DNA of 64,000 nucleotides from Pedobacter chinensis (GTDB lineage: Bacteria > Bacteroidota > Bacteroidia > Sphingobacteriales > Sphingobacteriaceae). The notes beneath the pieces are model-generated. The model did no database searches, had not been told where the DNA came from, and saw only the letters and a program-made list of their open reading frames with translations. The stretch is from the NCBI RefSeq assembly GCF_003339865.1, contig NZ_QPKV01000003.1, positions 1,054,001 to 1,118,000 of the forward strand, given 5' to 3'. Below are positions 16,041-25,563 of the stretch, in pieces (position 1 is the stretch's first letter; every line of letters begins with the position of its first letter). Position numbers and translations under genes: made by a program.

Positions 16041-17090
16041 ATGTTCAAATTGCGAATCGACAAAATAATCAATCAACCAGGAGATAATATTACTTTTCAG
16101 TTTGAAGATGTGGAGAAGAATTATCCTGAATATCTGGCCGGGCAGTTTGTTTCATTGGTTTTTCAAGGCCAACATAAAGAAGTGCGGCGATCGTACTCTT
16201 TTAACAGTTCGCCTGATGTTGATGAACCTTTAGCCATCACTGTTAAACGTGTAGAAAATGGAGAAATTTCACGGTTTCTGCATCATAAAACCGCTGTTAA
16301 TGATGTTCTTCTGGCGCAAGAACCTCAGGGGATGTTCAGCTATATTCCTGATGAAAACCTGGAGAGGGACCTTTTTCTTTTTGCAGCAGGAGTTGGCATT
16401 ACGCCATTATTTTCCATTTTAAAAACAGCGTTAGTTCGTGAAAAAAACTCATTGATTACATTGGTATACAGTAACCGGTCAATGCAGGATGCTTTATTTT
16501 ATGATGAATTGATTGAATGGCAAGATAAATATCCCGAAAGATTAAAAATTGTTTGGGTTTTTAGCAACAGCAAAAACTTAATGACTGCCCGGCTAAATAA
16601 GTTCTACATTGAAAAGTTGATCAAAGAGCATTTACACTTCGAAAGAGATAATGCTTTATTTTATACCTGCGGACCAATTATTTACATGGATTTATGCCGG
16701 ATAACTTTACTCGGGATGGGTTTTGATATCAAGCAAATCAAGAGAGAAACATTTGTTTTACCCGAAGATGAACTGGATGAAGATGATCATTCACCTGAAA
16801 AAGCAGTGGATAAAAACACTTATGCTGTGGTATTAAATTTTAAAGGCGAAACCTATCATTTAGATATTCCCTGGCCAAAAAGGATTTTAGATGTAGCGTT
16901 GGAAAATAAAATAAAACTGCCTTATAGTTGTCATGCAGGAATGTGCAGCACTTGCGTGGCAAATTGCACCAAAGGTGGTGTTCGTATGGATTATAACGAA
17001 GTACTAACAGATGATGAGCTGGCCAAAGGCAGGGTTTTGGTTTGTACGGGGCATCCAACAGAAAATGGGACTACGCTGGAGTGGCGGTAG
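16041..17090 (+). CDS. PaaE-type flavin/2Fe-2S reductase
   Basis: A 349-residue cytoplasmic electron-transfer protein with three domains in order: FAD-binding barrel (RRSYSFNSSP near residue 52, then the GMFSYIPD region), NAD(P)-binding domain (LFAAGVGITPLFSIL and TCGPIIYMD), and a C-terminal plant-type ferredoxin with cysteines in SCHAGMCSTC and a fourth in VLVCTGHP. This order matches the ferredoxin-NADP reductase of phenylacetate degradation (PaaE) and the related HmpF/stearoyl-CoA types. No paa genes are near, so the electron acceptor is unknown. A near-consensus TTTCTTTG ends 5 nt before the ATG. Confidence 0.88.
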   Translation: MFKLRIDKIINQPGDNITFQFEDVEKNYPEYLAGQFVSLVFQGQHKEVRRSYSFNSSPDVDEPLAITVKRVENGEISRFLHHKTAVNDVLLAQEPQGMFSYIPDENLERDLFLFAAGVGITPLFSILKTALVREKNSLITLVYSNRSMQDALFYDELIEWQDKYPERLKIVWVFSNSKNLMTARLNKFYIEKLIKEHLHFERDNALFYTCGPIIYMDLCRITLLGMGFDIKQIKRETFVLPEDELDEDDHSPEKAVDKNTYAVVLNFKGETYHLDIPWPKRILDVALENKIKLPYSCHAGMCSTCVANCTKGGVRMDYNEVLTDDELAKGRVLVCTGHPTENGTTLEWR

Positions 17091-17201
17091 TGATTATGTT
17101 ATATCCCTCTCTTTTATAAAATTAGAAACTGTTAAACGATGAACACCACATATTCTTCCAAAAACATGTTTGAAAATGTTTTTAATCTGGTCAGTTGTCA
17201 T

Positions 17202-18235
17202 TTATTGAGCATTGTTAATATTGTTATGAGCAATTGAAATAGCTTTACGGAGTCTGTCCAGCAGTATTTCTTTTGATGGCAATATGGTAAAGTAGTCTGC
17301 AACTTTTATATTGCTTTTATGTAATTGTAGTAATTCTATATGCTCAGGGTTTTTGCCTGTACATAAAATTAAACCGATTGGATTGTTTTCTCCCTCTACA
17401 GTTTCATATTTTTCCAAATAACTTAGATATAATTCCATTTGTCCTTTGTAAGCGGCATCGAATTCTCCAATTTTTAAATCAATAACTACTAAACATTTTA
17501 ATCTTCTATGATAGAAGAGCAGGTCAATATAATAATCTCTGTTATCGATCATTATTCTTTTTTGACGAGACATAAAAGCAAAGTCAGAGCCTAGTTCAGA
17601 AATAAACCGTTGCAATTCAGCAATAATGGCCGATTCTAAATCTTTTTCAGAATAGGTGTCTTTTAGTCCAAGAAAATCTAAAAAATAAGGGTCTCTAAAA
17701 ACTAAGTCGTGTGTGATTTGATTGGTGTCAGTAAGTTGTTGTAAATCTTTTTTTATGGTTTCTTCTGGCTTTTTACTAATCGCTGTGCATTCATATAGCA
17801 TTGAATTTATGCGTTCTCTAAGTGTGCGAACACTCTATTTTTCCATTTTGCACATCTCTATGTAAAAGCTTCTTTTTAATGGATCTTCCATAAAATCAAT
17901 ATACGGATATGCGACCAGCTCAATTGTCTACACAGTGTGTAGACAATTTCTTTTTCTGGCATTATCTCTGCAAAGCGGAGACAATGCCTTAATTGTTTTT
18001 CACTCCATCCGCTTCCATATTCTATCTCCAATTGCTTGGCAAGTGAAACAACAACGCACTTTCCGTATTCAGCTCGCTTATCTTTTAAAATTTCTTCGTT
18101 TATTTTTTTTCCAATACTCCAATATAATGTAGTAATGGCTGTATTAACTGCTACAGAAATTTGTTGTTTACTTTGTTCTATAAGTGTTTTGATATCACGT
18201 ATAAAACCTGTGTCTTCTATATTTTTTTGGACCAT
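17202..18235 (-). pseudogene. Broken DUF1016/YhcG-family nuclease gene
   Basis: Two fragments of one gene. The N-terminal part (from ATG at 18235, KNIEDTGFIRDIKTLIEQSK ... YGSGWSEKQLRHCLRFAE ... RQLSWSHIRILI) loses frame by one missing T near 17896. The frame that continues it reads FMEDPLKRSFYIEMCKMEK, hits a TAG where the family has Trp, then continues SVRTLRERINSMLYECTAIS into the C-terminal PDDEXK part (YYIDLLFYHRRLKCLVVIDLK). The restored length (about 345 residues) fits YhcG/DUF1016 proteins, some of which are tied to phage defence or restriction loci. One frameshift plus one nonsense change indicates genuine decay. Confidence 0.9.
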
Positions 18236-18372
18236 AGATTTACACTTCCGTTCGGAATCCAGAATCACAATCTAACTAAGTAAATGCTATAAACCTTTAA
18301 CTTACTTATGCGATCAAATGTTAATTAATAAAAACACAAAACCATCATCCGCATATCAACGTTTATGTAGGC

Positions 18373-19335
18373 ATGATGAAATCTCTTTTGATGCTTTTGG
18401 TCTTTGGCTTTTTGGCTATTGAGGTTTCCGCTCAGGATTCACTCATCATTAAAAGAGAGTTTGCCAATATACAATACGTAAATCTTTACAAAGAAAATTC
18501 AGATTTAGCTTACACCGCTCCGCTTGGAGAATTAGGAGCACCATCTAAATATGTCATCAACGGAAGGTTAACCACCACTTACATGCTTTTAGGAAGTTAT
18601 AAATCATCAATTGCTTTTGCTGTTATTCCTGATTTTACGGTTCGTGTGAGAAATGAGTTTTCTGCCGGGGTGCGTACACCAAGTTACCGGTTAGGTGGTG
18701 CACTATATGCGAGGTTAAGTATTAGTCCCGATAATTATAAGTATGGAGAACTTGCTTTTACACACCACTCCAACGGGCAGGATCAGGCTGCTATTAATTC
18801 TGACGGTACAATCAATACCCGAACAGGAAATTTCAATGCCAATTATTTAACACTTTCGTATCGTTTTGGTCATTTAACGCTAGCCAGTGCCAATGAAAGT
18901 TACTATTCTTTTAATCATCGTTTAGGTTTTCAATGGTATAAGTTTTTCAGGTATGAACCAGCTTTAGATCTGGGCTTTGGTTTCACAAGAGTGCTGTATA
19001 ATTTTTCCTGGCGTAAATATGAACAAACAGAAAGAAATGCAAAAAATAAACCTAAAGTTAAAACCGAGAAAGAAACATGGCGTTTAAATACTGAGGTTTC
19101 TTATGCGGTAAATCAAATTCCATCAAAGAATTTTGGTCATATTCAGAAAAGATTAAATGCTGAAGTAAATTTCAATTATAGTTTTCCCTTTATGAACAAT
19201 GTGTTCTTAATGGCTGCGGTTGGATATTATGGCGAAGATAATTACAATATTTATTTTCAGGATCATTATGGTTATTTGCGTTTTGGTTTATCGTCAGGTT
19301 TCCTCAGAAATAGAAGTCGACATTATGACAATTAA
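18373..19335 (+). CDS. Outer-membrane phospholipase A1-like barrel
   Basis: A 320-residue outer-membrane protein with signal peptide (ending VSAQ) and alternating aromatic beta-strands to the end. Residues 131-135 read HHSNG, matching the H-x-S-N-G catalytic signature of OMPLA (His142/Ser144 in E. coli), and N155 in FNANYLTL aligns with the third catalytic residue (Asn156 in NRLYTRL). This suggests hydrolysis of phospholipids in the outer leaflet, helping to keep outer-membrane asymmetry. Overall similarity to OMPLA elsewhere is low, so the assignment rests on the motif. Confidence 0.65.
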   Translation: MMKSLLMLLVFGFLAIEVSAQDSLIIKREFANIQYVNLYKENSDLAYTAPLGELGAPSKYVINGRLTTTYMLLGSYKSSIAFAVIPDFTVRVRNEFSAGVRTPSYRLGGALYARLSISPDNYKYGELAFTHHSNGQDQAAINSDGTINTRTGNFNANYLTLSYRFGHLTLASANESYYSFNHRLGFQWYKFFRYEPALDLGFGFTRVLYNFSWRKYEQTERNAKNKPKVKTEKETWRLNTEVSYAVNQIPSKNFGHIQKRLNAEVNFNYSFPFMNNVFLMAAVGYYGEDNYNIYFQDHYGYLRFGLSSGFLRNRSRHYDN

Positions 19336-19446
19336 TCCTTAATACAGCTTTACTTAGACTTTCTTTTTGATAAAATTTTTAGCAATTTTGCAGATTGGAA
19401 TTCAGGCTTGTTTTTCGCTGGAATTCCTCCCAATTTTCAACAAAAT

Positions 19447-22353
19447 ATGAGCAACAAATCCATCGACCTTGGTGAGCAGAAAGATGTAGAAGTTTACGGA
19501 GCTAGGGTACATAATTTAAAAAATATTGATGTTAGTTTTCCCCGCAACCAACTGGTAGTAATTACCGGTTTAAGTGGTAGCGGGAAATCTTCTCTGGCTT
19601 TTGATACCATTTACGCAGAAGGACAACGTCGCTACATGGAAACGTTTAGTGCTTATAGCCGGCAGTTTATGGGTGGTATGGAACGCCCTGATGTAGATAA
19701 GGTTTCGGGTTTGAGTCCGGTTATTGCCATTGAACAAAAAACCACCAGTAAAAATCCACGTTCTACAGTTGGTACCATTACCGAGATTTACGATTTCATG
19801 CGTTTACTTTTTGCCCGTGTTGCCGATGCATACTCCTACAACACTGGTGAGAAAATGGAGCGAATGAGCGAAGACCAGATTCTGCAGAACATTTTCAACA
19901 AGTTTGATGGTTTGGCAGTAAATATCTTAGCGCCGGTTGTAAAAGGAAGAAAAGGTCATTACCGCGAGCTATTTGAGCAAATTCGCAAGCAGGGTTATGT
20001 AAAAGTTCGTGTTGACGGGGAGATTAAAGACATAACCGCTAAAATGCAAGTCGATCGTTATAAAATCCACGATATAGAAGTGGTTATCGATCGTTTGATT
20101 GTTGATCATAAAGATAAAAAACGCCTGTTAGATTCAGTTCAAACTGCGATGAAGATGGGTAAGGGTGTAATTAAGATCAGCGATAAGGACAACAATGTTG
20201 CCCATTTCAGCAAATTTTTAATGTGCCCAACAACCGGAATTTCTTACGATGAACCTCAACCCAACAGCTTTTCGTTCAACTCGCCTTACGGCGCATGTGA
20301 ACGTTGTGATGGTTTGGGTTACATTTTCGTAGTGGATAAAGAATCGGTTATGCCGAATCCAAAACTGAGTATTTTAAATGGCGGTTTAGCACCGCTAGGC
20401 GAGTATCGCGATACCTGGATGTTTCAGGTATTAAAAGCATTGGCTAAAAAATACAGTTTTTCTTTGTCCACACCTATAGAGAAACTGGGTGATGAAGTCA
20501 TCAATATCATTCTGAACGGAACCCATGATTTAATTAAGGTTGAAGTAGAGTACAATAAATGGAACGTTCAGAATTATAACATTACTTTCGATGGCATCAT
20601 TAAAATGCTGGAAGAACAGAATGAAAAAAGATCGGAAAGTGCTGTTGATGACATGGAAGCTTTTCGTAAACTAAAAACTTGTCCGGAGTGTAATGGAGCA
20701 AGGTTAAAGAGAGAAAGCTTACATTTTAAGGTTGATGGAAAGAATATTTTTGATCTTTCTTCAATGGATATCAACAACCTTCATAGCTGGTTTGAACATG
20801 TTGATGAAAGACTTTCTGAACGCCAGAATATTATTGCAAAGGAAATTTTGAAGGAAATTAAAGCACGGATCGGTTTCCTTACCGATGTTGGTTTAACTTA
20901 CCTTACTTTAGATCGAACGGCTCGTACACTTTCTGGTGGCGAAGCGCAACGTATCCGTTTGGCTACACAAATTGGTTCACAATTAATGAATGTGATGTAC
21001 ATTCTTGATGAACCAAGCATCGGTTTGCATCAACGTGATAACGAAAGGTTAATTAATGCTTTAAAAAATCTTCGTGATCTGGGCAATACTGTTTTAGTTG
21101 TGGAGCATGATAAGGATATGATTTTGGAGGCCGATTGGGTAATTGATGTTGGGCCAGGTGCAGGTATTCACGGGGGGCAAATTGTTGCCGAAGGAACTGC
21201 ACAGCAAATTCTGAAATCGAAAACGCTAACAGCAGATTATCTCAACGGAAAGAAAAAAATCGAAACACCAAAAGCCCGCAGAAAAGGTAATGGACATAAG
21301 TTATCTATTATAAAAGCCACTGGCCATAATTTGAAAGAGGTTTCTGTTGATTTTCCTTTGGGTAAATTTATTGCTGTGACCGGGGTTTCAGGATCAGGAA
21401 AATCGAGTTTAATTACCGAAACTTTGTACCCGATTTTAAATCATCATTTCTTTAGGGCGAAGAAAACTCCGCTTCCTTATGAGAAAATAAGTGGATTGAA
21501 AGAGATTGATAAAGTTATTGAAATCGATCAGGCACCGATTGGGAGAACGCCACGTTCAAATCCATCAACATATACGGGTGTTTTCTCCGATATCAGAAAT
21601 CTGTTTGTACAATTGCCAGAAGCGAAAATTCGTGGTTATAAACCCGGCCGTTTTTCTTTCAACGTAAAGGGGGGAAGGTGTGAAACCTGTCAGGGTGCCG
21701 GAATGAAAGTGATTGAAATGAATTTCTTGCCAGATGTACAGGTTCCCTGTGAAGAATGTGGTGGTAGAAGATATAACAGAGAAACCCTGGAAGTTCGCTA
21801 CCGTGGAAAATCAATCAGCGATGTATTGGACATGAGCATTGAAGATGCCTGTGTTTTCTTTGAGCATATTCCAATTATTTATAGGAAAATCAAAACCTTA
21901 AAAGATGTTGGTCTGGGTTATATTACTTTGGGGCAATCTTCAGTTACTTTATCGGGAGGAGAGGCGCAACGTGTTAAACTGGCCACTGAGCTTTCGAAAA
22001 AAGATACAGGAAAAACATTTTATATTTTAGATGAACCAACTACCGGACTTCATTTTGAAGATATCAATGTTCTCTTAGGCGTATTACAAGAATTGGTTGA
22101 TAAGGGTAATACCATTTTGGTTATTGAGCATAACCTGGATGTTGTAAAAGTAGCCGACTGGGTAATTGATTTAGGCGAAGAGGGGGGAGCAGGTGGAGGA
22201 AGAATTCTATTTGAAGGTACGCCAGAAGGTTTAATCCAAAATCCAATCAGTTTAACCGGAAAATTCCTGAAGAAAGAGATGGAAGGTAGTTCGAAGTCTG
22301 AACCCAGAGAGTCGGAAGTTAAAAAGACGGGAAAAATAAAAAAGAAAGTTTAA
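19447..22353 (+). CDS. uvrA: Excinuclease ABC subunit A
   Basis: A 968-residue DNA damage sensor of nucleotide excision repair, forming UvrA2 with UvrB. Two ABC ATPase modules are present: Walker A GLSGSGKSS and GVSGSGKSS, signatures LSGGEAQRIRLA and LSGGEAQRVKLA, and Walker B DEPSIGLH and DEPTTGLH. Zinc-binding cysteine pairs occur in CERCDGLGY, CPECNGARL, CETCQGAG and CEECGGRRY. The start is set at ATGAGCAAC because an upstream in-frame ATG at 19408 adds a non-conserved leader. The tail after residue 945 is charged and lysine-rich. Bacteroidota often have several UvrA paralogues. Confidence 0.95.
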   Translation: MSNKSIDLGEQKDVEVYGARVHNLKNIDVSFPRNQLVVITGLSGSGKSSLAFDTIYAEGQRRYMETFSAYSRQFMGGMERPDVDKVSGLSPVIAIEQKTTSKNPRSTVGTITEIYDFMRLLFARVADAYSYNTGEKMERMSEDQILQNIFNKFDGLAVNILAPVVKGRKGHYRELFEQIRKQGYVKVRVDGEIKDITAKMQVDRYKIHDIEVVIDRLIVDHKDKKRLLDSVQTAMKMGKGVIKISDKDNNVAHFSKFLMCPTTGISYDEPQPNSFSFNSPYGACERCDGLGYIFVVDKESVMPNPKLSILNGGLAPLGEYRDTWMFQVLKALAKKYSFSLSTPIEKLGDEVINIILNGTHDLIKVEVEYNKWNVQNYNITFDGIIKMLEEQNEKRSESAVDDMEAFRKLKTCPECNGARLKRESLHFKVDGKNIFDLSSMDINNLHSWFEHVDERLSERQNIIAKEILKEIKARIGFLTDVGLTYLTLDRTARTLSGGEAQRIRLATQIGSQLMNVMYILDEPSIGLHQRDNERLINALKNLRDLGNTVLVVEHDKDMILEADWVIDVGPGAGIHGGQIVAEGTAQQILKSKTLTADYLNGKKKIETPKARRKGNGHKLSIIKATGHNLKEVSVDFPLGKFIAVTGVSGSGKSSLITETLYPILNHHFFRAKKTPLPYEKISGLKEIDKVIEIDQAPIGRTPRSNPSTYTGVFSDIRNLFVQLPEAKIRGYKPGRFSFNVKGGRCETCQGAGMKVIEMNFLPDVQVPCEECGGRRYNRETLEVRYRGKSISDVLDMSIEDACVFFEHIPIIYRKIKTLKDVGLGYITLGQSSVTLSGGEAQRVKLATELSKKDTGKTFYILDEPTTGLHFEDINVLLGVLQELVDKGNTILVIEHNLDVVKVADWVIDLGEEGGAGGGRILFEGTPEGLIQNPISLTGKFLKKEMEGSSKSEPRESEVKKTGKIKKKV

Positions 22354-22365
22354 AAAGCTAACCTA

Positions 22366-22396
22366 TCGTCATTGGGAGGCACGAAGCAATGACGAC
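22366..22396. repeat. Small hairpin repeat (cgtcattg...caatgacg)
   Basis: A short member of the family seen at 1-490. The long open frame of tatD would start inside it. Confidence 0.6.
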
Positions 22397-22439
22397 CGCT
22401 TCAGAAATGCCCATTTCACATCAACAATCTTTATCAATT

Positions 22440-23207
22440 ATGATATTTACCGATACCCATACTCATTTATATTACGAACAAGAAGCAGAAAAGCAAGCGC
22501 AGTTAATGGAACGTTGTTTTGAAAATGATGTTCGCCGTTTGTTCCTGCCAAATGTAGATGTGAAATCAATCGCTATGATTGATGATTTGGTAAATAAATA
22601 CCCTGAAAACTGTTTTGCAATGGCAGGCCTTCATCCTTGTGATGTTAAGGATGATTATCTTTCGATGTTGGATGAGATTTACAAAAGTATTTCTGGCAGA
22701 AAGATTTATGCCATAGGCGAAATCGGGATCGATCTCTATTGGGATAAAACCACTTTAACCATTCAGCAAGATGCATTTCGCAAACAAATTGGCTGGGCCA
22801 AAGCATTAGGTTTGCCAATTGTTATCCATTGTCGCGAAGCGTTTGATGAAGTTTTTGAATTGTTGGAAAGTGAAAAAGATGAGCGGCTCAGGGGAATTTT
22901 TCATTGCTTTACCGGGAATTTAGCACAAGCCAGACAAGCAATCGATCTTAATTTTTATTTAGGAATTGGTGGCGTGGTAACTTACAAAAAGGCGGGATTA
23001 GACCTTGTTCTTTCAGAAATCTCCTTAAATAATCTGGTGTTAGAAACTGATTCGCCTTATTTGGCTCCTGTTCCGTTTCGTGGAAAACCAAATGAGAGTA
23101 GTTATCTGATTTATGTTGCCCAAAAACTGGCTGACATTTATGGTGTTTCTGTTGAAGAGATTGCAAATGTAACTACAGAGAATTCTAAGAAAGTTTTTGG
23201 GATTTAG
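22440..23207 (+). CDS. TatD-family metal-dependent hydrolase
   Basis: A 255-residue TIM-barrel hydrolase beginning MIFTDTHTHLYY; the HxH metal ligands are in the THTHL motif. Further ligands lie in IGEIGIDLYW, IHCREAF, FHCFTGN and ETDSPYLAP. The family acts as 3'-5' DNase/RNase or D-aminoacyl-tRNA deacylase-like enzymes. The ATG at 22440 gives the usual length, whereas the upstream ATG at 22389 lies in a dispersed repeat. It lies downstream of uvrA on the same strand. Confidence 0.92.
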   Translation: MIFTDTHTHLYYEQEAEKQAQLMERCFENDVRRLFLPNVDVKSIAMIDDLVNKYPENCFAMAGLHPCDVKDDYLSMLDEIYKSISGRKIYAIGEIGIDLYWDKTTLTIQQDAFRKQIGWAKALGLPIVIHCREAFDEVFELLESEKDERLRGIFHCFTGNLAQARQAIDLNFYLGIGGVVTYKKAGLDLVLSEISLNNLVLETDSPYLAPVPFRGKPNESSYLIYVAQKLADIYGVSVEEIANVTTENSKKVFGI

Positions 23208-23212
23208 AATTT

Positions 23213-24018
23213 ATACTGTTAAGCGCTTGGCCTAGCCACTACGTTATGTTAAATTTATTTTACAAGTGTAAATATTAATTTTAAAAGGTCTTGTAGCTAC
23301 TTCGTGGTCGGCACTTTCTGGCGATGCATTCATGCCATTAAGGTCCTGAAACAAGTTCAGGAAGACGACCGTTCATGTATAGTGTTTTAAACGCCTAGCT
23401 TAGCCACTACGTCATGCTGAATTTATTTCAGCATCTTTCCTGCTAGGCGTTCATGCTATTAAGGTTCTGAAACAAGTTCAGAATGACGGCCGTTCATGTA
23501 TGGTGTTTAGGCGTTTTGTTTTGCCATCTCGTCCTGCTGACCTGTAGCGAAGCGGAAAGCTACGAAGTAAATTTATTTTACAAATGGAGTTAGTGTTTTC
23601 AATGGTCTTGTAGCTACTTCGTGGTCAGCATCTTTCTGGCGATGCATTCATGCCATTAAGGTCCTGAAACAAGTTCAGGAAGACGACCGTTCATGTACAG
23701 TGTTTTAAACGCCTCGCTAAGCCACCACGTCATGCTGAATTTATTTCAGCATCTTTCCTGCTATGCGTTCATGCCATTAAGGTCCTGAAACAAGTTCAGG
23801 ATGACGGCCGCTCATGTATGGTGTTTTAAACGCCTGGTCTGGCCACCACGTCATGCTGACCTGTAGCGAAGCGGAAAGCTACGAAGTAAATTTATTTTAC
23901 AAATGGAGTTAGTGTTTTTCAATGGTCTTGTAGCTACTTCGTGGTCAGCATCTTTCTTGCTATGCGTTCCTGCTGTTAAGGTCCTGAAACAAGTTCAGGA
24001 TGACGACCGTTTGTAATC
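23213..24018. repeat. 0.8-kb block of modular hairpin repeats
   Basis: The same A, B and C modules as at 10296-11423, with B modules all in the short-loop form (cctgaaacaagttcagg at several places). The long C arms at 23540-23640 and 23865-23955 are almost identical, pointing to recent copying. No gene is seen. Confidence 0.85.
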
Positions 24019-24183
24019 AGCATCTATCTTATTTGCTTTTTAAATTTTTAATTTATATGTCATTCGGTTAAAAATATCGTAACTAAGAGTAGATTTAAGG
24101 CTTAATAATTGCGAATTTGAAAATACTGCATGATCATTTGTAATTTTTTACTTTCTTTGCGCTGAGCAACCCAAACCAACCAA

Positions 24184-25203
24184 ATGACCAAGATTCTTAT
24201 TATTTATACCGGTGGAACCATCGGTATGGTTAACGACCCCAGTAATGGGATGTTAATTCCTTTTGATTTCGAACAGATTAAAGAAAATGTTCCAGAGTTA
24301 AGCCGTTTAGATTACCACCTGGATGTACATTCTTTTAATCCGGTTTTGGACTCTTCTAATATGGACCCCGAGATTTGGAAAACATTGGCAGAACTGGTTT
24401 ATAACAAATATGACTTATACGATGGTTTTGTGATTCTTCACGGATCAGATACAATGGCTTTTACTGCATCAGCATTAAGTTTTATGCTCGAAAATTTGGA
24501 TAAGGCTGTGGTACTTACCGGATCTCAATTGCCCATTGGCGAAATCAGAACTGATGCAAAGGAGAACTTAATTACGGCTTTGGAAATTGCTGCCACCAAA
24601 GTAAATGGCAAATCTTTATTTCCTGAGGTTTGTATTTATTTCGATGCCCAATTGTTTAGAGGAAACCGTTCCATTAAATACAATAGCGAAAAATTTGAGG
24701 CTTTTCGTTCGCCAAACTATCCGGTATTGGCTGAGGCTGGTGTGCATCTTCAATTTCATACTAACTATGTACTTAAGGCGCCAAAAGGTAAATTAACTTT
24801 ACATACCAACTTCAATGCTAATATTGGCGTTTTAAAATTATATCCTGGTATTACACCTCAAGCGGTTTCAGCGATAACGGATTCAAAAGTTGATGCCATC
24901 ATTTTAGAAACTTTTGGTTCCGGAAATACTACAACTGCTCAATGGTTTTTAGACAGCTTGCGTCAGGCAATTTTGAATGGAAAAATCATCATCGATATTT
25001 CTCAGTGTAAAAAAGGATCTGTGCAATTAGGTCGATACGAAACCAGTCGCGAATTGTTGAAAATGGGCGTGTTAAGTGGCTATGACCTTACTTTTGAAGC
25101 AACTGTTACCAAATTGATGTTTGTGATGGGTTTGGGTTTGCCGATTGAAGAAAGCCGTAAACTGATGGAGGAATCACTGCGCGGAGAGTTAACGAAAGAA
25201 TAA
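24184..25203 (+). CDS. ansA: Type I L-asparaginase
   Basis: A 339-residue cytoplasmic enzyme hydrolysing L-asparagine to aspartate and ammonia. The first catalytic Thr is in YTGGTIG (residues 8-14) and the second active-site block is HGSDTMA (residues 86-92, Thr90 and Asp89). LTGSQLPIGEIRTDAKEN and ETFGSGNT are family hallmarks. There is no signal peptide, as expected for type I enzymes. TTTG and a near -7 TTTCTTTG occur upstream, but not at standard spacing. Confidence 0.93.
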   Translation: MTKILIIYTGGTIGMVNDPSNGMLIPFDFEQIKENVPELSRLDYHLDVHSFNPVLDSSNMDPEIWKTLAELVYNKYDLYDGFVILHGSDTMAFTASALSFMLENLDKAVVLTGSQLPIGEIRTDAKENLITALEIAATKVNGKSLFPEVCIYFDAQLFRGNRSIKYNSEKFEAFRSPNYPVLAEAGVHLQFHTNYVLKAPKGKLTLHTNFNANIGVLKLYPGITPQAVSAITDSKVDAIILETFGSGNTTTAQWFLDSLRQAILNGKIIIDISQCKKGSVQLGRYETSRELLKMGVLSGYDLTFEATVTKLMFVMGLGLPIEESRKLMEESLRGELTKE

Positions 25204-25222
25204 TTCGCAATCGCATCGGCGT

Positions 25223-25515
25223 GCCTGTACGATTTTTTAAAAAATCCTGTCATGCTGAGGCACAAAGCATCTGTTTCATAGGTTGCAGTGGCTTCGTGCC
25301 TCAACACAGTTTATTCAAGGTCGTTGCTATTTAAAAGTATTTTCATTTCTATGGAGGTTAACATGGCCAAACAGCAATAGCTCCTGCTTTGCACAATCCT
25401 AATGCGTAATAAGTAAAACTTCTGCAATTATGACACTCATCATTTCGGTTATCCATATTTAGCCTTATTTTTGCTCTAACCATATTCGTCATGCTGAACT
25501 TGTTTCAGCATCTGA
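25223..25515. repeat. Dispersed hairpins between ansA and the MBL/rhodanese gene
   Basis: Near 25246-25305 the pieces gaggcacaaagcat and ttcgtgcctc can pair. At 25487-25513 the module cgtcatgctgaacttgtttcagcatct repeats module A. The stretch between holds only a possible 32-codon minus-strand frame (25358-25456). Confidence 0.6.
25358..25456 (-). CDS. Possible 32-residue Cys-rich microprotein
   Basis: ATG to TAA, reading MDNRNDECHNCRSFTYY then ALGLCKAGAIAVWPC. It has one CxxC pair and two more cysteines. There is no clear ribosome-binding site or promoter. It may be chance, though the composition is unusual for random AT-rich DNA and the neighbouring genes deal with thiols and persulfides. 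Confidence 0.2.
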   Translation of the reverse strand: MDNRNDECHNCRSFTYYALGLCKAGAIAVWPC

Positions 25516-25563
25516 TTTAAGAAAGACCTTGAAATAATTCAGGGACGGCGATACAGAGAAAAC

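Noticed and set aside
22389-22439. Upstream start for tatD
   Set aside because: It lies inside a dispersed hairpin repeat and adds 17 non-conserved residues before MIFTDTHTH.
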